Assembly: GCA_033032175.1 (NCBI GenBank)
Contig: CM065326.1
Span: 10,496,001-10,560,000, forward strand
Length of the DNA: 64,000 nucleotides
Source of the DNA: Saturnia japonica
Lineage: Eukaryota; Arthropoda; Insecta; Lepidoptera; Saturniidae
Direction: 5' to 3'
Shown: positions 11,106-23,660 of the stretch, in pieces
Layout: each line of letters opens with the position of its first letter
Numbering within the stretch: position 1 is the first letter of the stretch
Made by a program: the position numbers and the translations under genes
The notes under the pieces: model-generated
Database searches by the model: none
Told to the model about the DNA's origin: nothing
The model's input: the letters and a program-made list of their open reading frames with translations, nothing else

Positions 11106-11524
11106 AAACACGTTTGATACAATTATCATCTGCTACTGTACTTCGTGATGACTGATGATAATGAATAGTTAATGATTGGTTGATGATGTCGATAATTAAT
11201 AACTTAAAGCTGGGTTAATAAACGAAACATTATAACTATACAAAATATTAATTATAAAATAACATAATATTATGTCTTGAAACAAGACAATTAAAAAAAT
11301 AATTAAAACCATCTTTAATGATATTCGAATGTCCTAAGCCAATTAAATTCTAACGAAAACAGAAACATAAATCGGTTCATAAACAAAAAGTTATGTCTGA
11401 ACACCCATAAAAAATATAAAATTCAATTGAGAACCTTTTCCTTTGTTTGTAATCGGTTAAAAAACACGCAAAAACAAAACGCCCCAAAAAGTAGAAATTA
11501 TCTCTTTAAAAAAATATGACTTAC

Positions 11525-11786
11525 CACCGCCATTTTGCTGACACAAGTACGGGAACCGCCAAATATTTCCCAAGCCAACGGAATACCCGATGATAGATAA
11601 GAAGAATTGTAGCTTCCCGGACCAGGCGGCGCGATCCTCGGCAGGCGCCTCCCGGTGCAGCGAACCCCTCGATCCTTGGAGTACGATGGTGACACCGTGA
11701 GGGCGCTCGCTTCCATCAGCCCTCGTCGTCAACGGTGCCAGCTCGTGACCATTCCGTGGCCCAATAGGTTCGGCTTTCGACGCCAT
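11525..11786 (-). CDS. SLC6 transporter, first coding exon, proximal copy (N-terminus and TM1)
   Basis: ATG at 11786 opens 87 codons plus one base before the donor g|gtaagt at 11524. The first 58 residues are a charged cytosolic tail ([18 protein letters not shown]...). TM1 follows: [20 protein letters not shown], then PYLCQQNGG. The [12 protein letters not shown] segment is the unwound sodium- and substrate-binding part of TM1, invariant in SLC6 proteins, and QQNGGGAF is completed by exon 2. By comparison with known families, the product is a plasma-membrane Na+-coupled amino-acid transporter of the SLC6A15-A20 (B0AT-like) branch, possibly the insect bloated-tubules group. An ATG close to the expected start and no upstream in-frame extension decide the start. 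The same peptide is encoded at 16457-16718. Confidence 0.95.
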
Positions 11787-12280
11787 TTCGTACTTTATTT
11801 GAATTATTATATAATTTTATTGTCAATTTATTTCAGTTTAACAAGGTTCTTCAGGTGATATCTGTCACTTATGAATATGTTCATAATATAGTAATATTAA
11901 TGTAAATATATCATAATAATATATATCGGATCGCGTCTTTTTTAATAAATTGTATCACTTTGAAATGAGTCGTTATTCTTTGTAATAATTTTTCACGTTG
12001 TTTTACTGAATCTCGGAAGGCGTCCGTTCTGGCTTCTGGCATATGCCTCACTTAAACTCACTCGGCTATTGCTACACTTTTAATACATTGTTGTAGTTAC
12101 TTATTTTTTTCTTGTAATTTACTTAAAGTCAATGTGTAATATTATGTTAATTCCAACATTTTTTTTACTCGGTAATAAATCAGTGTACTCGTACCTACAT
12201 GGGTACAGTTTTCCTTTGTGTTCGCGTTTCTTTCTGAAACAAATGATATTTATTTGTTTTTGCATAGTCAATTTTAACAA

Positions 12281-12350
12281 CACCGTGGTGTAGTTTTGTA
12301 GTGTATGATGAAAACATGATCGGTTGCAGATTCAATTCCCGCTGGGGCTA
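12281..12350 (+). repeat. tRNA-like SINE head
   Basis: CACCGTGGTGTAGTTTTGTA has the spacing of an A box, and GCAGATTCAATTCCCGC that of a B box. The stems do not close into a proper cloverleaf, so I read this as a tRNA-derived SINE head rather than a tRNA gene. It recurs in the distal duplicate at about 17214-17283. Confidence 0.4.
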
Positions 12351-12470
12351 ATTGCATTGGTAGCTGGGTTGGAGCTTGAGAAATGAGGATTATGTTTTAC
12401 CTACAAAACTAATGTAGTCAAATAGTAGACAATGAGCGTACTCGTTTTCGTTTTCGTGCTGAGCATAGGA

Positions 12471-12700
12471 CTGGTGGTGTAATAAAGCAGCCCTAAATAT
12501 TGTGAAGAGAGGTCGCAGGTTTGAATCCCACAGAGGACTGACTTTTGTGACGAACATGGTCGTTAGTACCTTGTCTGAAGCAATTGTTAATAACTCTTTT
12601 TTTCGAACTAACTATACTGTTAGCCTTAAGGGCCCTGGAGCCATCAAAGGCTTAAACAGCTTCACCGGGCTTGGTATCTCATATTTGGACACCAAGCTAT
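12471..12700. repeat. tRNA-like SINE head next to a reversed retroposon tail
   Basis: At 12471-12540, GGACTGGTGGTGTAATAAAG and GTCGCAGGTTTGAATCCCAC resemble Pol III A and B boxes. At 12598-12695, the minus strand carries the tail of retroposon family B (GCCCGGTGAAGCTGTTTAAG, then GGGCCCTTAAGGCTAACAGT) ending in A-rich sequence. The same arrangement is in the distal duplicate (17404-17630). The 67-codon frames here have no motif. Confidence 0.5.
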
Positions 12701-15640
12701 ATTAGGAGTCATGAAAAAAAACACATGCCTCTAGATAAACTTGGAAAGTAAAAGTGCAAAATTTCATCCAAATCATTATAGCCGTTTTCGAGAAACCAAT
12801 TACATAGTATTTCATTTTCAGCTGAATGAAAAGTGTATTTTTCATGTTTTTCCAAATTTAAATATTATACTATAATAACCAATAATTTATAAAAATTGTA
12901 AGCAATAGCTACTATTGCAATGATAGAGTTTGCCAAGTTCCAAAATTTTAAACTGTTACTTTGGCCGGAATAAAAAATTATTATCCAATACCTAAAACCC
13001 TATGTTATTTATATGGGTAATTTAGATTACAAAGAGGTTAATATTAAGATAGACTCATGAAATGACACTTGTAGAATACATTTTTTTTTAAATTCATTTT
13101 GGACCATATGAGGCACGGAATGATTTAAAAATGGGTGCGTGTACTTATGTACGCGCGTGAGAAGTTATACTTCTTTGGCATCATTAAAAAATAGTTTTTA
13201 ATTGCATGCAAATAATTAATTACAATAAAATAATAGAAGGATTGGAAAAGGATAATCAACAAAGTTCATTTTAAATTTGAAAAATTAAATAAATAAATAT
13301 TTATTTTCTTACATTAAGTCTAACATAAATTGTCTTATTATTCGAATTGTATTTTTAATTAAATGATGTCCACTTCCATAGTATCTTCCGGTAATGTCTG
13401 AATCGGAACTTATATAATTAATATATATATATATATATATATATAATTATTAAAAACCAAATTTAGAGAATAATAAATATATAAGACATAATTTGTACTA
13501 AATATTATAAGATTCTTAATTTTAAATGTTTATTATTGATTATTTAATATTTTAAAAATAAATTTAATAATAAATTCATAAATTGAATTTAAGGTTGGTA
13601 ATTTTTTAAATATTTTTATTGATTTCTTAATTTAATATTCACTTTTCATTTTTATCAAAAAAAATTCATTAAATTTATTTAGTTATTTTTATAAATATTT
13701 ATTATTTATTCAATTTAATAGCAAATATTAAAAATTAATATTATAATTTGATGTTCAATTTTAATTTTTATCACAAACTTTTTATTAAATATTTTATTAA
13801 ATTTATTTCTTTATTTTGTAAATATTAAATAACCAATAATAAGTATTTAACATTAATAATTTAATAATATTTAGTGTTAATTATATTAAATAAAAGTATT
13901 TTAATTTATATCAATAAATAATACATACGGATAGTTAACCTCAATTATATTGGAGCACTTGAAAAAGTATATAAGCACAATTTTTTTCAGTAATATTCAC
14001 AAATAGTAAGTAATATCAATCAAAATATTCAATTTAAATCACTACTGAATATAATTTATTAGCACATATATAATTCGCACTTGTATGAAACTAAAATACG
14101 TGTTGGGAATGTATAAACTAGAAACATGTTGATAAATATTATAAATATGAAAACAGTGATCAGAGGTGACGAGCGTACCAACATGCGCGACTAATATCGA
14201 GGTTCAATTTCTATTTTGTTGGTAGCTTTTTTTTCGAGACTTAATGAGCGGTTAAGCAGACAACTTCATACTGTTAATTTTGTGTCACAGATGCGCGCGC
14301 ATCTTAAAATTTCACTTTCATCATTTTTTCATAACGCGCCTAAAGAAGTATAACTTCAAAATTTTAAAATTTTCTCATTAAGCACATCAGTACCTACCTA
14401 TAAGTTATGCTTGGTTTGAAATCAAACAGCCGTGTCTGAGATGTTTCTACGGTCCTATACTTTGAATTAGATATAAATTTAATTTAAATATCAATAAAAA
14501 TTTAAGTAAATACATTTTAATATACGTTCTATTGTTGAAGAAAATACACATAACCAACTTAAACATTTTTACACTTTTATTCAATGAAAAATACAAATTA
14601 ATATTTTGAAGGACAATCTCAGAACATCCGCTAGATTTGAAGCATAACTTGTACTATGCATTCAAACATAGAATTAACAGTCATGTTCAATAAGGAAAAA
14701 TTCGTTGAAAGCACACGTGCTCCAAATGATCCGGGATTATTTGTTTCGACCAAGCAGCGAGGTCGCGGTAATACGTGTCAAGGACGCATATCATTATGGA
14801 GGGGTCATACTCCATGCATACTCCCTTTTAATCTTTTTTTAAATAATTTATAAAGTTCTCTAGATATACGCTCTTTGGCTAACTATGTACCATTTTGTAC
14901 ATTTCAATGCTCTAGCAAAAAGGTTAGAAATTTCTATTTAGTTTTTGTGGCGTCTCAGAATTCATTTTTCTTGCCGCTATTTCCACGTTACTTGTACATA
15001 TAACCAAACTATATCGCGTAGATCGTCACCAATGTTACATAATATAGGGTAAAATAATATATGTTTATGAATTAAATTAAAATCAGCACTGTATGAAGTA
15101 TGGAACATCAATAACCCGCTAATATTTATAAATGTTGACAAAGTGTAAAAAAATATTGGTAATCCCGATAGAGTTTTGGCGTTATTTGGTTCTATATTAT
15201 ATTGGTGGCATTTTGCGTGTTAAAGTTTGGTTATTGTGCACAAATAATAAGCAGAAACACAAGTATAATTTGCTACAAAAACGCCCTGGATAGTTTTAAC
15301 ATTAGAGCCATCATCTTGTAGAAACGTTAATCTCTGAAAATTAGAAAAATACTATATCCACGTGACACGTGTATAAGAAGAAGAAAATGAAGAGTTTTTC
15401 GCCGGCTTTACTCGATTACTGCTGACTGGGACATTTTCCGAACCAGTGGTAGCGTTTTAACGTTCAATAGTGCCTTCTTAGGGCCTAAATTGAATAAAGT
15501 ATGTTATATTTTGATATTAATACACTTTGTCATAAACTATTACATACTTGTATTTTGTGAGAATTACAAAATTGTATCTCTTAATTTTGTAAAAATTATA
15601 ATAATAAACATAAATCAATAGTTTATTTTTAAAAAACGTA

Positions 15641-16052
15641 GGGTAAACTTGCATAAATCGTACTTGTTCTATAATCGTACCATGCGTGTTTTACCTACTT
15701 CCACAAAGATATAAGCGCCTCTAGTGACTCAATACGGAAGCTTTAGTCTGCAGAGTCCATTCATAGCAAAGGGAGCGCCGGCCTGTGGATTTTACGAAAA
15801 ATATTTGAAAAGTAAGTTTTTTACATGTTTTTGAATACAATTTTTGTGTTTTTCATAAGGGTTTACTGAAGTTAGTGTTTATTTGTACTGGCAAAGCCTA
15901 TTATCATATAAATCTAGACTTATTTGTCGATTGTTTTTGTGACAATCTACTGAGCGTTTGGGACGCCATTTTGAAACGCGGGATATACAAAAATAAATTG
16001 TGTGTGAGCCTAATTCGTACTACTGAGTTTGTTTCAAAATTGTACCGGTACG
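15641..16052. other. 412-bp spacer between the two duplicate blocks
   Basis: This sequence is unique within the window. It carries a moderately GC-rich stretch (15700-15800) and a GAAAAGTAAGTT splice-donor-like site at 15807-15817. AATCGTAC occurs near its left end and TTGTACCGGTACGATTA at its right junction. It could be a small inserted element or unduplicated original flank. No coding motif is recognised. Confidence 0.4.
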
Positions 16053-16456
16053 ATTATCATCTGCTACTGTACTTCGTGATGACTGATGATAATGAATAGT
16101 TAATGATTGGTTGATGATGTCGATAATTAATAACTTAAAGCTGGGTTAATAAACGAAACATTATAACTATACAAAATATTAATTATAAAATAACATAATA
16201 TTATGTCTTGAAACAAGACAATTAAAAAAATAATTAAAACCATCTTTAATGATATTCGAATGTCCTAAGCCAATTAAATTCTAACGAAAACAGAAACATA
16301 AATCGGTTCATAAACAACAAGTTATGTCTGAACATCCATAAAAAAATATACAATTCAATTGAGAACCTTTTCCTTTGTTTGTAATCGGTTAAAAAACACG
16401 CAAAAACAAAACGCCCCAAAAAGTAGAAATTATCTCTTTAAAAAAATATGACTTAC

Positions 16457-16718
16457 CACCGCCATTTTGCTGACACAAGTACGGGAACCGCCAAATATTT
16501 CCCAAGCCAACGGAATACCCGATGATAGATAAGAAGAATTGTAGCTTCCCGGACCAGGCGGCGCGATCCTCGGCAGGCGCCTCCCGGTGCAGCGAACCCC
16601 TCGATCCTTGGAGTACGATGGTGACACCGTGAGGGCGCTCGCTTCCATCAGCCCTCGTCGTCAACGGTGCCAGCTCGTGACCGTTCCGTGGCCCAATAGG
16701 TTCGGCTTTCGACGCCAT
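16457..16718 (-). CDS. SLC6 transporter, first coding exon, distal copy
   Basis: ATG at 16718, donor g|gtaagt at 16456, 262 bp, phase 1. The translation is identical to that of 11525-11786. The one coding difference I see is a synonymous AAT/AAC in the GPRNGHE region. Both copies keep the donor site and both could splice to exon 2 at 4616. The duplication therefore gives the gene two equivalent first coding exons with two near-identical upstream regions. A cap site or untranslated exon cannot be placed from sequence alone. If transcripts start upstream of 16.7 kb, the proximal exon would normally be skipped, or included out of frame. Confidence 0.9.
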
Positions 16719-18157
16719 TTCGTACTTTATTCGAATTATTATATAATTTTATTGTCAATTTATTTCAGTTTAACAAGGTTCTTCAGGTGATATCTGTCAC
16801 TTATGAATATGTTCATAATATAGTAATATTAATGTAAATATATCATAATAATATATATCGGATCGCGTCTTTTTTAATAAATTGTATCACTTTGAAATGA
16901 GTCGTTATTCTTTGTAATAATTTTTCACGTTGTTTTACTGAATCTCGGAAGGCGTCCGTTCTGGCTTCTGGCATATGCCTCACTTAAACTCACTCGGCTA
17001 TTGCTACACTTTTAATACATTGCTGTAGTTACTTATTTATTTCTTGTAATTTACTTAAAGTCAATGTGTAATATTATGTTAATTCCAACATTTTTTTTTA
17101 CTCGGTAATAAATCAGTGTACTCGTACCTACATGGGTACAGTTTTCCTTTGTGTTCGCGTTTCTTTCTGAAACAAATGATATTTATTTATTTTTGCATAG
17201 TCAATTTTAACAACACCGTGGTGTAGTTTTGTAGTGTATGATAAAAACATGATCGGTTGCAGATTCAATTCCCGCTGGGGCTAATTGCATTGGTAGCTGG
17301 GTTGGAGCTTGAGAAATGAGGATTATGTTTTACCTACAAAACTAATGTAGTCAAATAGTAGACAATGAGCGTACTCGTTTTCGTTTTCGTGCTGAGCATA
17401 GGACTGGTGGTGTAATAAAGCAGCCCTAAATATTGTGAAGAGAGGTCGCAGGTTTGAATCCCACAGAGGACTGACTTTTGTGACGAACATGGTCGTTAGT
17501 ACCTTGTCTGAAGCAATTGTTAATAACTCTTTTTTTCGAACTAACTATACTGTTAGCCTTAAGGGCCCTGGAGCCATCAAAGGCTTAAACAGCTTCACCG
17601 GGCTTGGTATCCCATATTTGGACACCAAGCTATATTAGGAGTCATGAAAAAAAACACATGCCTCTAGATAAACTTGGAAAATAAAAGTGCAAAATTTCAT
17701 CCAAATCATTATAGCCGTTTTCGAGAAACCAATTACATAGTATTTCATTTTCAGCTGAATGAAAAGTGTATTTTTCATGTTTTTCCAAATTTAAATATTA
17801 TTCTATAATAACTAATAATTTATAAAAATTGTAAGCAATAGCTACTATTGCAATGATAGAGTTTGCCAAGTTCCAAAATTTATACTGTTACTTTGGCCGG
17901 AATAAAAAATTATTATCCAATACCTAAAACCCTATGTTATTTATATGGGTAATTTAGATTACAAAGAGGTTAATATTAAGATAGACTCATGAAATGACAC
18001 TTGTAGAATACATTTTTTTTTAAATTCATTTTGGACCATATGAGGCACGGAATGATTTAAAAATGGGTGCGTGTACTTATGTACGCGCGTGAGAAGTTAA
18101 ACTTCTTTGGCATCATTAAAAAATAGTTTTTAATTGCATGCAAATAATTAATTATAA

Positions 18158-18459
18158 TAAAATAATAGAAGGATTGGAAAAGGATAATCAACAAAGTTCA
18201 TTATATAAATATTAATTATTAAATATTAAATAGTTCATAATATAATATATATATATATATATATTAATTATATAAGTTCCGATTCAGACATTACCGGAAG
18301 ATACTATGGAAGTGGACATCATTTAATTAAAAATACAATTCGAATAATAAGACAATTTATGTTAGACTTAATGTAAGAAAATAAATATTTATTTATTTAA
18401 TTTTTCAAATTTAAAATGAACTTTGTTGATTATCCTTTTCCAATCCTTCTATTATTTTA
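18158..18459. repeat. Inverted segment with 44-bp inverted arms inside the distal duplicate
   Basis: 18158-18201 and 18416-18459 are exact reverse complements (TAAAATAATAGAAGGATTGG at the outer end). Between them, 18271-18415 is the reverse complement of 13270-13414 in the proximal copy, where the same sequence stands in the opposite orientation and the 44-bp arm occurs once. TA-rich microsatellites lie at 18244-18265 and 18459-18477. The arrangement is a quasi-palindrome of about 300 bp. Confidence 0.9.
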
Positions 18460-20677
18460 TATATATATATATATATTTATATAATTATTAAAAACCAAAT
18501 TTAGAGAATAATAAATATATAAGACATAATTTGTACTAAATATTATAAGATTCTTAATTTTAAATGTTTATTATTGATTATTTAATATTTTAAAAATAAA
18601 TTTAATAATAAATTCAAAAATTGAATTTAAGGTTGATAATTTTTTAAATATTTTTATTGATTTCTTAATATAATATTCACTTTTCATTTTTATCAAAAAA
18701 AAATCATTAAATTTATTTAGTTATTTTTATAAATATTTATTATTTATTCAATTTAATAGCAAATATTAAAAATTAATATTATAATTTGATGTTCAATTTT
18801 AATTTTTATCACAAACTTTTTATTAAATATTTTATTAAATTTATTTCTTTATTTTGTAAATATTAAATAACCAATAATAAGTATTTAACATTAATAATTT
18901 AATAATATTTAGTGTTAATTATATTAAATAAAAGTATTTTAATTTATATCAATAAATAATACATACGGATAGTTAACCTCAATTATATTGGAGCACTTGA
19001 AAAAGTATATAAGCACAATTTTTTTCACTAATATTCACAAATAGTAAGTAATATCAATCAAAATATTCAATTTAAATCTACTGAATATAATTTATTAGCA
19101 CATATATAATTCGCACTTGTATGAAACTAAAACACGTGTTGGGAATGTATAAACTAGAAACATGTTGATAAATATTATAAATATGAAAACAGTGATCAGA
19201 GGTGACGAGCGTACCAACATGCGCGACTAATATCGAGGTTCAATTTCTATTTTGTAGGTAGCTTTTTTTTCGAGACTTAATGAGCGGTTAAGCAGACAAC
19301 TTCATACTGTTAATTTTGTGTCACAGATGCGCGCGCATCTTAAAATTTCACTCTCATCATTTTTTCATAACGCGCCTAAAGAAGTATAACTTCAAAATTT
19401 TAAAATTTTCTCATTAAGCACATCAGTACCTACCTATAAGTTATGCTTGGTTTGAAATCAAACAGCCGTGTCTGAGATGTTTCTACATTCCTATACTTTG
19501 AATTAGATATAAATTTAATTTAAATATCAATAAAAATTTAAGTAAATACATTTTAATATACGTTCTATTGTTGAAGAAAATACACATAACCAACTTAAAC
19601 ATTTTTACACTTTTATTCAATGAAAAATACAAATTAATATTTTGAAGGACAATCTCAGAACATCCGCTAGATTTGAAGCATAACTTGTACTATGCATTCA
19701 AACATAGAATTAACAGTCATGTTCAATAAGGAAAAATTCGTTGAAAGCACACGTGCCCCAAATGATCCGGGATTATTTGTTTCGACCAAGCAACGAGGTC
19801 GCGGTAATACGTGTCAAGGACGCATATCATTATGGAGGGGTCATACTCCATGCATACTCCCTTTTAATATTTTTTTAAATAATTTATAAAGTTCTCTAGA
19901 TATACGCTCTTTGGCTAACTATGTACCATTTTGTACGTTTCAATGCTCTAGCAAAAAGGTTAGAAATTTCTATTTAGTTTTTGTGGCGTCTCAGAATTCA
20001 TTTTTCTTGTCGTTATTTCCACGTTACTTGTACATATAACCAAACTATATCGCGTAGATCGCCACCAATGTTACATAATATAGGGTAAAATAATATATGT
20101 TTATGAATTAAAATTAAAATCAGCACTGTATGAAGTATGGCACATCAATAACCCGCTAATATTTATAAATGTTCACAAAGTGTAAAAAAATATTGGTAAT
20201 CCCGATAGAGTTTTGGCGTTATTTGGTTCTATATTATATTGGTGGCATTTTGCGTGTTAAAGTTTGGTTATTGTGCACAAATAATAAGCAGAAACACAAG
20301 TATAATTTGCTACAAAAACGCCCTGGATAGTTTTAACATTAGAGCCATCATCTTGTAGAAACGTTAATCTCTGAAAATTAGAAAAATACTATATCCACGT
20401 GACACGTGTATAAGAAGAAGAAAATGAAGAGTTTTTCGCCGGCTTTACTCGATTACTGCTGACTGGGACTTTTTCCGAACCAGTGGTAGCGTTTTAACGT
20501 TCAATAGTGCCTTCTTAGGGCCTAAATTGAATAAAGTATGTTATATTTTGATATTAATACACTGTGTCATAAACTATTATATACTTGTATTTTGTGAGAA
20601 TTACAAAATTGTATCTCTTAATTTTGTAAAAATTATAATAATAAACATAAATCAAGAGTTTATTTAAAAAAAACGTA

Positions 20678-21300
20678 CATACCAGTTAAACGAAAACAAA
20701 TCAAATTGAATTTATTACAATTTTAAATATATTTGTAAAATTACACTGTTCAATGTTATCATAATGATTTACTTCCCTGAATACATTGTTGTATTTCGCT
20801 TATGACTCTCAAACGTAAATGTGAAATCACAGTTATTAATTAATTAAACCACTCTTCGTATTATTAAGAAGTTTTAATTTTAATTTTATTAATTCCAAAT
20901 ATGAATTCATCTATTTTAATCAATAAACAAACAAACAGGCAAACAGCAATTTATAAATAATAGGTCTTCTTCTTCTTCTTCCTAACTTGGCAACCGGTCC
21001 TCTTTAATGAAGACCATTACTGCCATTATCGAGTGAATTATATTGTCAAGTGTTATGACGATTCAGTATCCTAACAAGATGGTGGCTCCCTTGTTAGAAC
21101 TTTCTAGGGAATTTTTGTGTGATCTCGGAATGAATGCTTTCAGCTTATATTTATAATCCACTTCACTTATGCACAAAAACCAAACTATATCACGCAAAAC
21201 GCCACAAATATTACATAATATAGGGTCAAAACCTAAGTAAATGAATTAAAAATAACAACCACAACATGTCACTTCAAGATCCCGCCAAAAAAACTCAATA
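20678..21300. other. Anonymous sequence with a repeat fragment
   Basis: No gene is seen. The stretch 21179-21275 (AACCAAACTATATCACGC, CATAATATAGGGT, ATGAATTAAAA) resembles 15001-15085 and 20038-20125 inside the duplicates, so that part of the duplicated block is itself a dispersed repeat. A (CTT)n run lies at about 20967-20981. Confidence 0.45.
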
Positions 21301-22575
21301 GGTCTTTACCTATGAAATTGCCGTTCTGCAGTACTGGCCATTTCAAATCAAAATAATTTTTGTTTGGCTAAGAATTCTAATTTCAAATTAATTTTATTTT
21401 AAAAACATGGAATTCTTTTTCCAAAAGTAGTCATTTGTTTATTGATTAGTGTTACATTTTCATCGCATTTCAATCTTTTTTGTCATCATGGATAAGTTAA
21501 AAATTCGAGTAATTATGGAATTCATGAGTACCGTCGTGGCAGCAACGCGGCACAAGCGGCACGCAACATCAACGACGTTTACGGAGCTAACACTACAAAC
21601 CAACGCACCACCTGTTATTGGTTTGCTTGCTTGGAATTTCGACCTGAAAAATGAACCTCGCGGTCGTCCGAAGACTTTGGTCGACAATGACGAATTAAAG
21701 GCGATTGTGGAAGCTGATGATACACAATCTACGGCTGAATTAGCAGCAGCTTTCGAAGTTAGCGTCAAAACAATATTGGTCCATTTGCGTCAAATTGGCA
21801 AGGTAAAAAAGCTTGACAAATGGGTGCCCCACGAACTCAATGATCGCCAGCGCGAAGTACGCGTCGAGACGTGCCTTGCACTGCTCAACAGACACACAAA
21901 TGAAGAAATTTTGAACCGCATTGTTACCTGCGATGAAAAATGAATTCTGTTTGATAACCGCGAGCGCTCAGCAAGTTGGTTGGATCCTGGTTCAGCACCT
22001 AAACAATGCCCTAAACGAAAACTTACCCCTAGAAAAGTGATGGTCACTGTTTGGTGGTCTAGCGCCGGTGTGATTCATCACAGCTTCTTACCAAACGGGG
22101 TGAGTATTACTGCAGATATGTACTGTGAAGAACTGAACACAATGATGGAGAAGCTCGCACATCTCCAACCAGCATTGGTCAATCGCTCGTCTCCGCTGCT
22201 CCTGCACGACAACGCGCGACATCATACTGCACAGCAGACGGTCTCCAAGTTGCAAGAACTGGGGTTGGAAGTTCTCCGTTATCCGCCCTACTCTCCAGAC
22301 CTTGCGCCTACAGACTACTACTTTTTCCAGAATTTGGATAACTCCTTGGCGGGAAAAAAATTCAATACCCGAGAGGCAGTACAAAATGCCTTTGAAGAAT
22401 TTGTTGCCTCCCGTCCAGCTGATTTCTTTTAGAAGGGCATCAATAAACTGCCACAGCGCTGGCAAAGATGCATTGATTGCATGGGTGATTACTTCGATTA
22501 ATACAAAAATAAAATTCATGAAAAAAATTCGTTTCAATTTTTTCATACAAAACGGCAATTTCATAGGTAAAGACC
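21301..22575 (+). mobile_element. Cecropia-type mariner, copy 1
   Basis: The element is 1275 bp. The left end GGTCTTTACCTATGAAATTG and the following CCGTT are the exact complement of the right end at 22551-22575, and TA flanks both ends (21299-21300, 22576-22577). The interior is collinear with 38802-40082. The transposase is on the plus strand. Confidence 0.93.
21488..22501 (+). pseudogene. Mariner transposase (DD34D), copy 1, broken
   Basis: From ATG 21488 (MDKLKIRVIMEF) the frame runs to TAA at 22499. It contains TGA at 21941-21943, in the position of the Trp in the CDEKW motif, and TAG at 22430-22432. Compared with copy 2, a 2-bp insertion near 21521 and an 8-bp deletion near 21630 shift the frame and then restore it, scrambling about 40 residues of the DNA-binding domain. 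Visible motifs: WVPHELNDRQ, TCDEK (first Asp), LLLHDNARHHTAQQ (second Asp) and YSPDLAPTDYYFF (third Asp), giving DD34D. The protein resembles the cecropia subfamily, to which Hsmar1 belongs. It cannot make an active transposase. Confidence 0.92.
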
Positions 22576-23034
22576 TAATATCTCAGATATTAGTCGCACG
22601 TGTGATTCCACTTTGATTTTTGTTAATCAGCAAAACACACCGCCATATTCTGTGACCACGTACGCGAACGATTCACAATAACTACTTATTTAATTTTTAT
22701 TGATTAATTCCAGTCAAGTTATAGAAATAACTAAAAGTTATAGTCACAAAAATATAATTTAAATAAATGACTTATTTTTATTTCATTTGAATGGATTATA
22801 TAAAACATATATTTTTATATTAGAATGGCAAAGTAACGTCATCGTGCCTGATGGTGACCATAATATAATCCAAAAACAACTGCGACCACTAATCTATCGG
22901 AAATCTATTTCCAGTCGTCGCTGTCAAACCAGCCTGCGTAAATGTCACTTCACGTTATATTTGAAGGACCCGATGTAGAAAAAGATGTAGAAGGAGAAAG
23001 AACATATTGGCTGGGAGAAATTTATTTATCTATT

Positions 23035-23300
23035 TTTATTTTTTTATAGGTCTAATGTGACAAACAAGCATCCGGTCCGCCAGATAGTAATTGGCTACTG
23101 TAGTCTACGAATTTTAGGTATCACTAGCGCGTTGCCGACCTTAAAGAGCGCTGGTAATCATACTCATCGCAGGAACACAACAAAAGGTTATTTGGCTGCG
23201 ATCTTCTGTAGGGTGGAGGTATTCCACCAGTCGGACTGCCCCAAGCAGAGAAAAATCTCAAAAGAAATTAAAACTTATAGTGGTTTATCAGCTGGGTGGC
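23035..23300. repeat. Lepidoptera-type dispersed repeat
   Basis: The wording GTGACAAACAAGCATCCGGT, CCGCCAGATAGTAATTGGCT, and further on GCGTTGCCGACCTTAAAGAG is what I recall from the 3' region of a common moth and butterfly retroposon family. The small frames across it (23057-23311, 23296-23496) have no motif of their own. The name of the family is not certain. Confidence 0.45.
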
Positions 23301-23660
23301 TATCCTTCTAGGAAAATTCGCTAGCTACGCCAATGACCCGGAGGAAGAACTCGTGGACGACTTAAAACGGTTGGGCATCTTTATGCATATATATCATCAA
23401 TTGTCCTCACATAGTGTCGGTACCGTGTCGAACCTTCGTCCTTTACGTATCCTATCACAAGTAGTTGTTTCACGCAGATCCTCGTTATACAATTGATTTC
23501 TTATACAAAAAATTGAAAGACTTTAAAGAATATATTCACCGTAGCGTATTTAATTTTACACGTTTCAAAATGAGAATTTCCGATTAAAAATAATTGAATT
23601 ATGAAGTTTTACGACTACGAGCCTAGCATTTCATGGATTCACTGTATAGGAACCGGGTCA

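Larger units (their letters stand above)
11122..15640. repeat. Segmental tandem duplication, proximal copy (4.5 kb)
   Basis: From ATTATCATCTGCTACTGTAC at 11122 to AAAACGTA at 15640, this block matches 16053-20677 with only scattered substitutions and short indels. It contains SLC6 exon 1 and its upstream flank, two tRNA-like SINE heads, a retroposon tail, a very AT-rich 0.8-kb stretch (about 13210-14000) with a TA microsatellite at 13424-13445, and a retroposon-like 3' end at about 15390-15480 (minus). The sharp loss of similarity at both ends marks the duplicated unit. Confidence 0.93.
16053..20677. repeat. Segmental tandem duplication, distal copy (4.6 kb)
   Basis: Nearly identical to 11122-15640 at an offset of about 4931, so it also carries a complete first coding exon of the SLC6 gene. 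It is about 106 bp longer. The extra length comes mostly from 18158-18459, where a segment has been inverted and its flank repeated in opposite orientation. Elsewhere differences are single bases and short indels, spread evenly. Confidence 0.93.

Noticed and set aside
12502..12705. 67-codon frame, repeated at 17435-17638
   Set aside because: It runs through a tRNA-like SINE head and a reversed retroposon tail, so it is not a gene.
14656..14853. 65-codon frame, repeated at 19692-19889
   Set aside because: It is conserved only because the whole block is duplicated; there is no motif, and the end differs by a substitution in low-complexity DNA.
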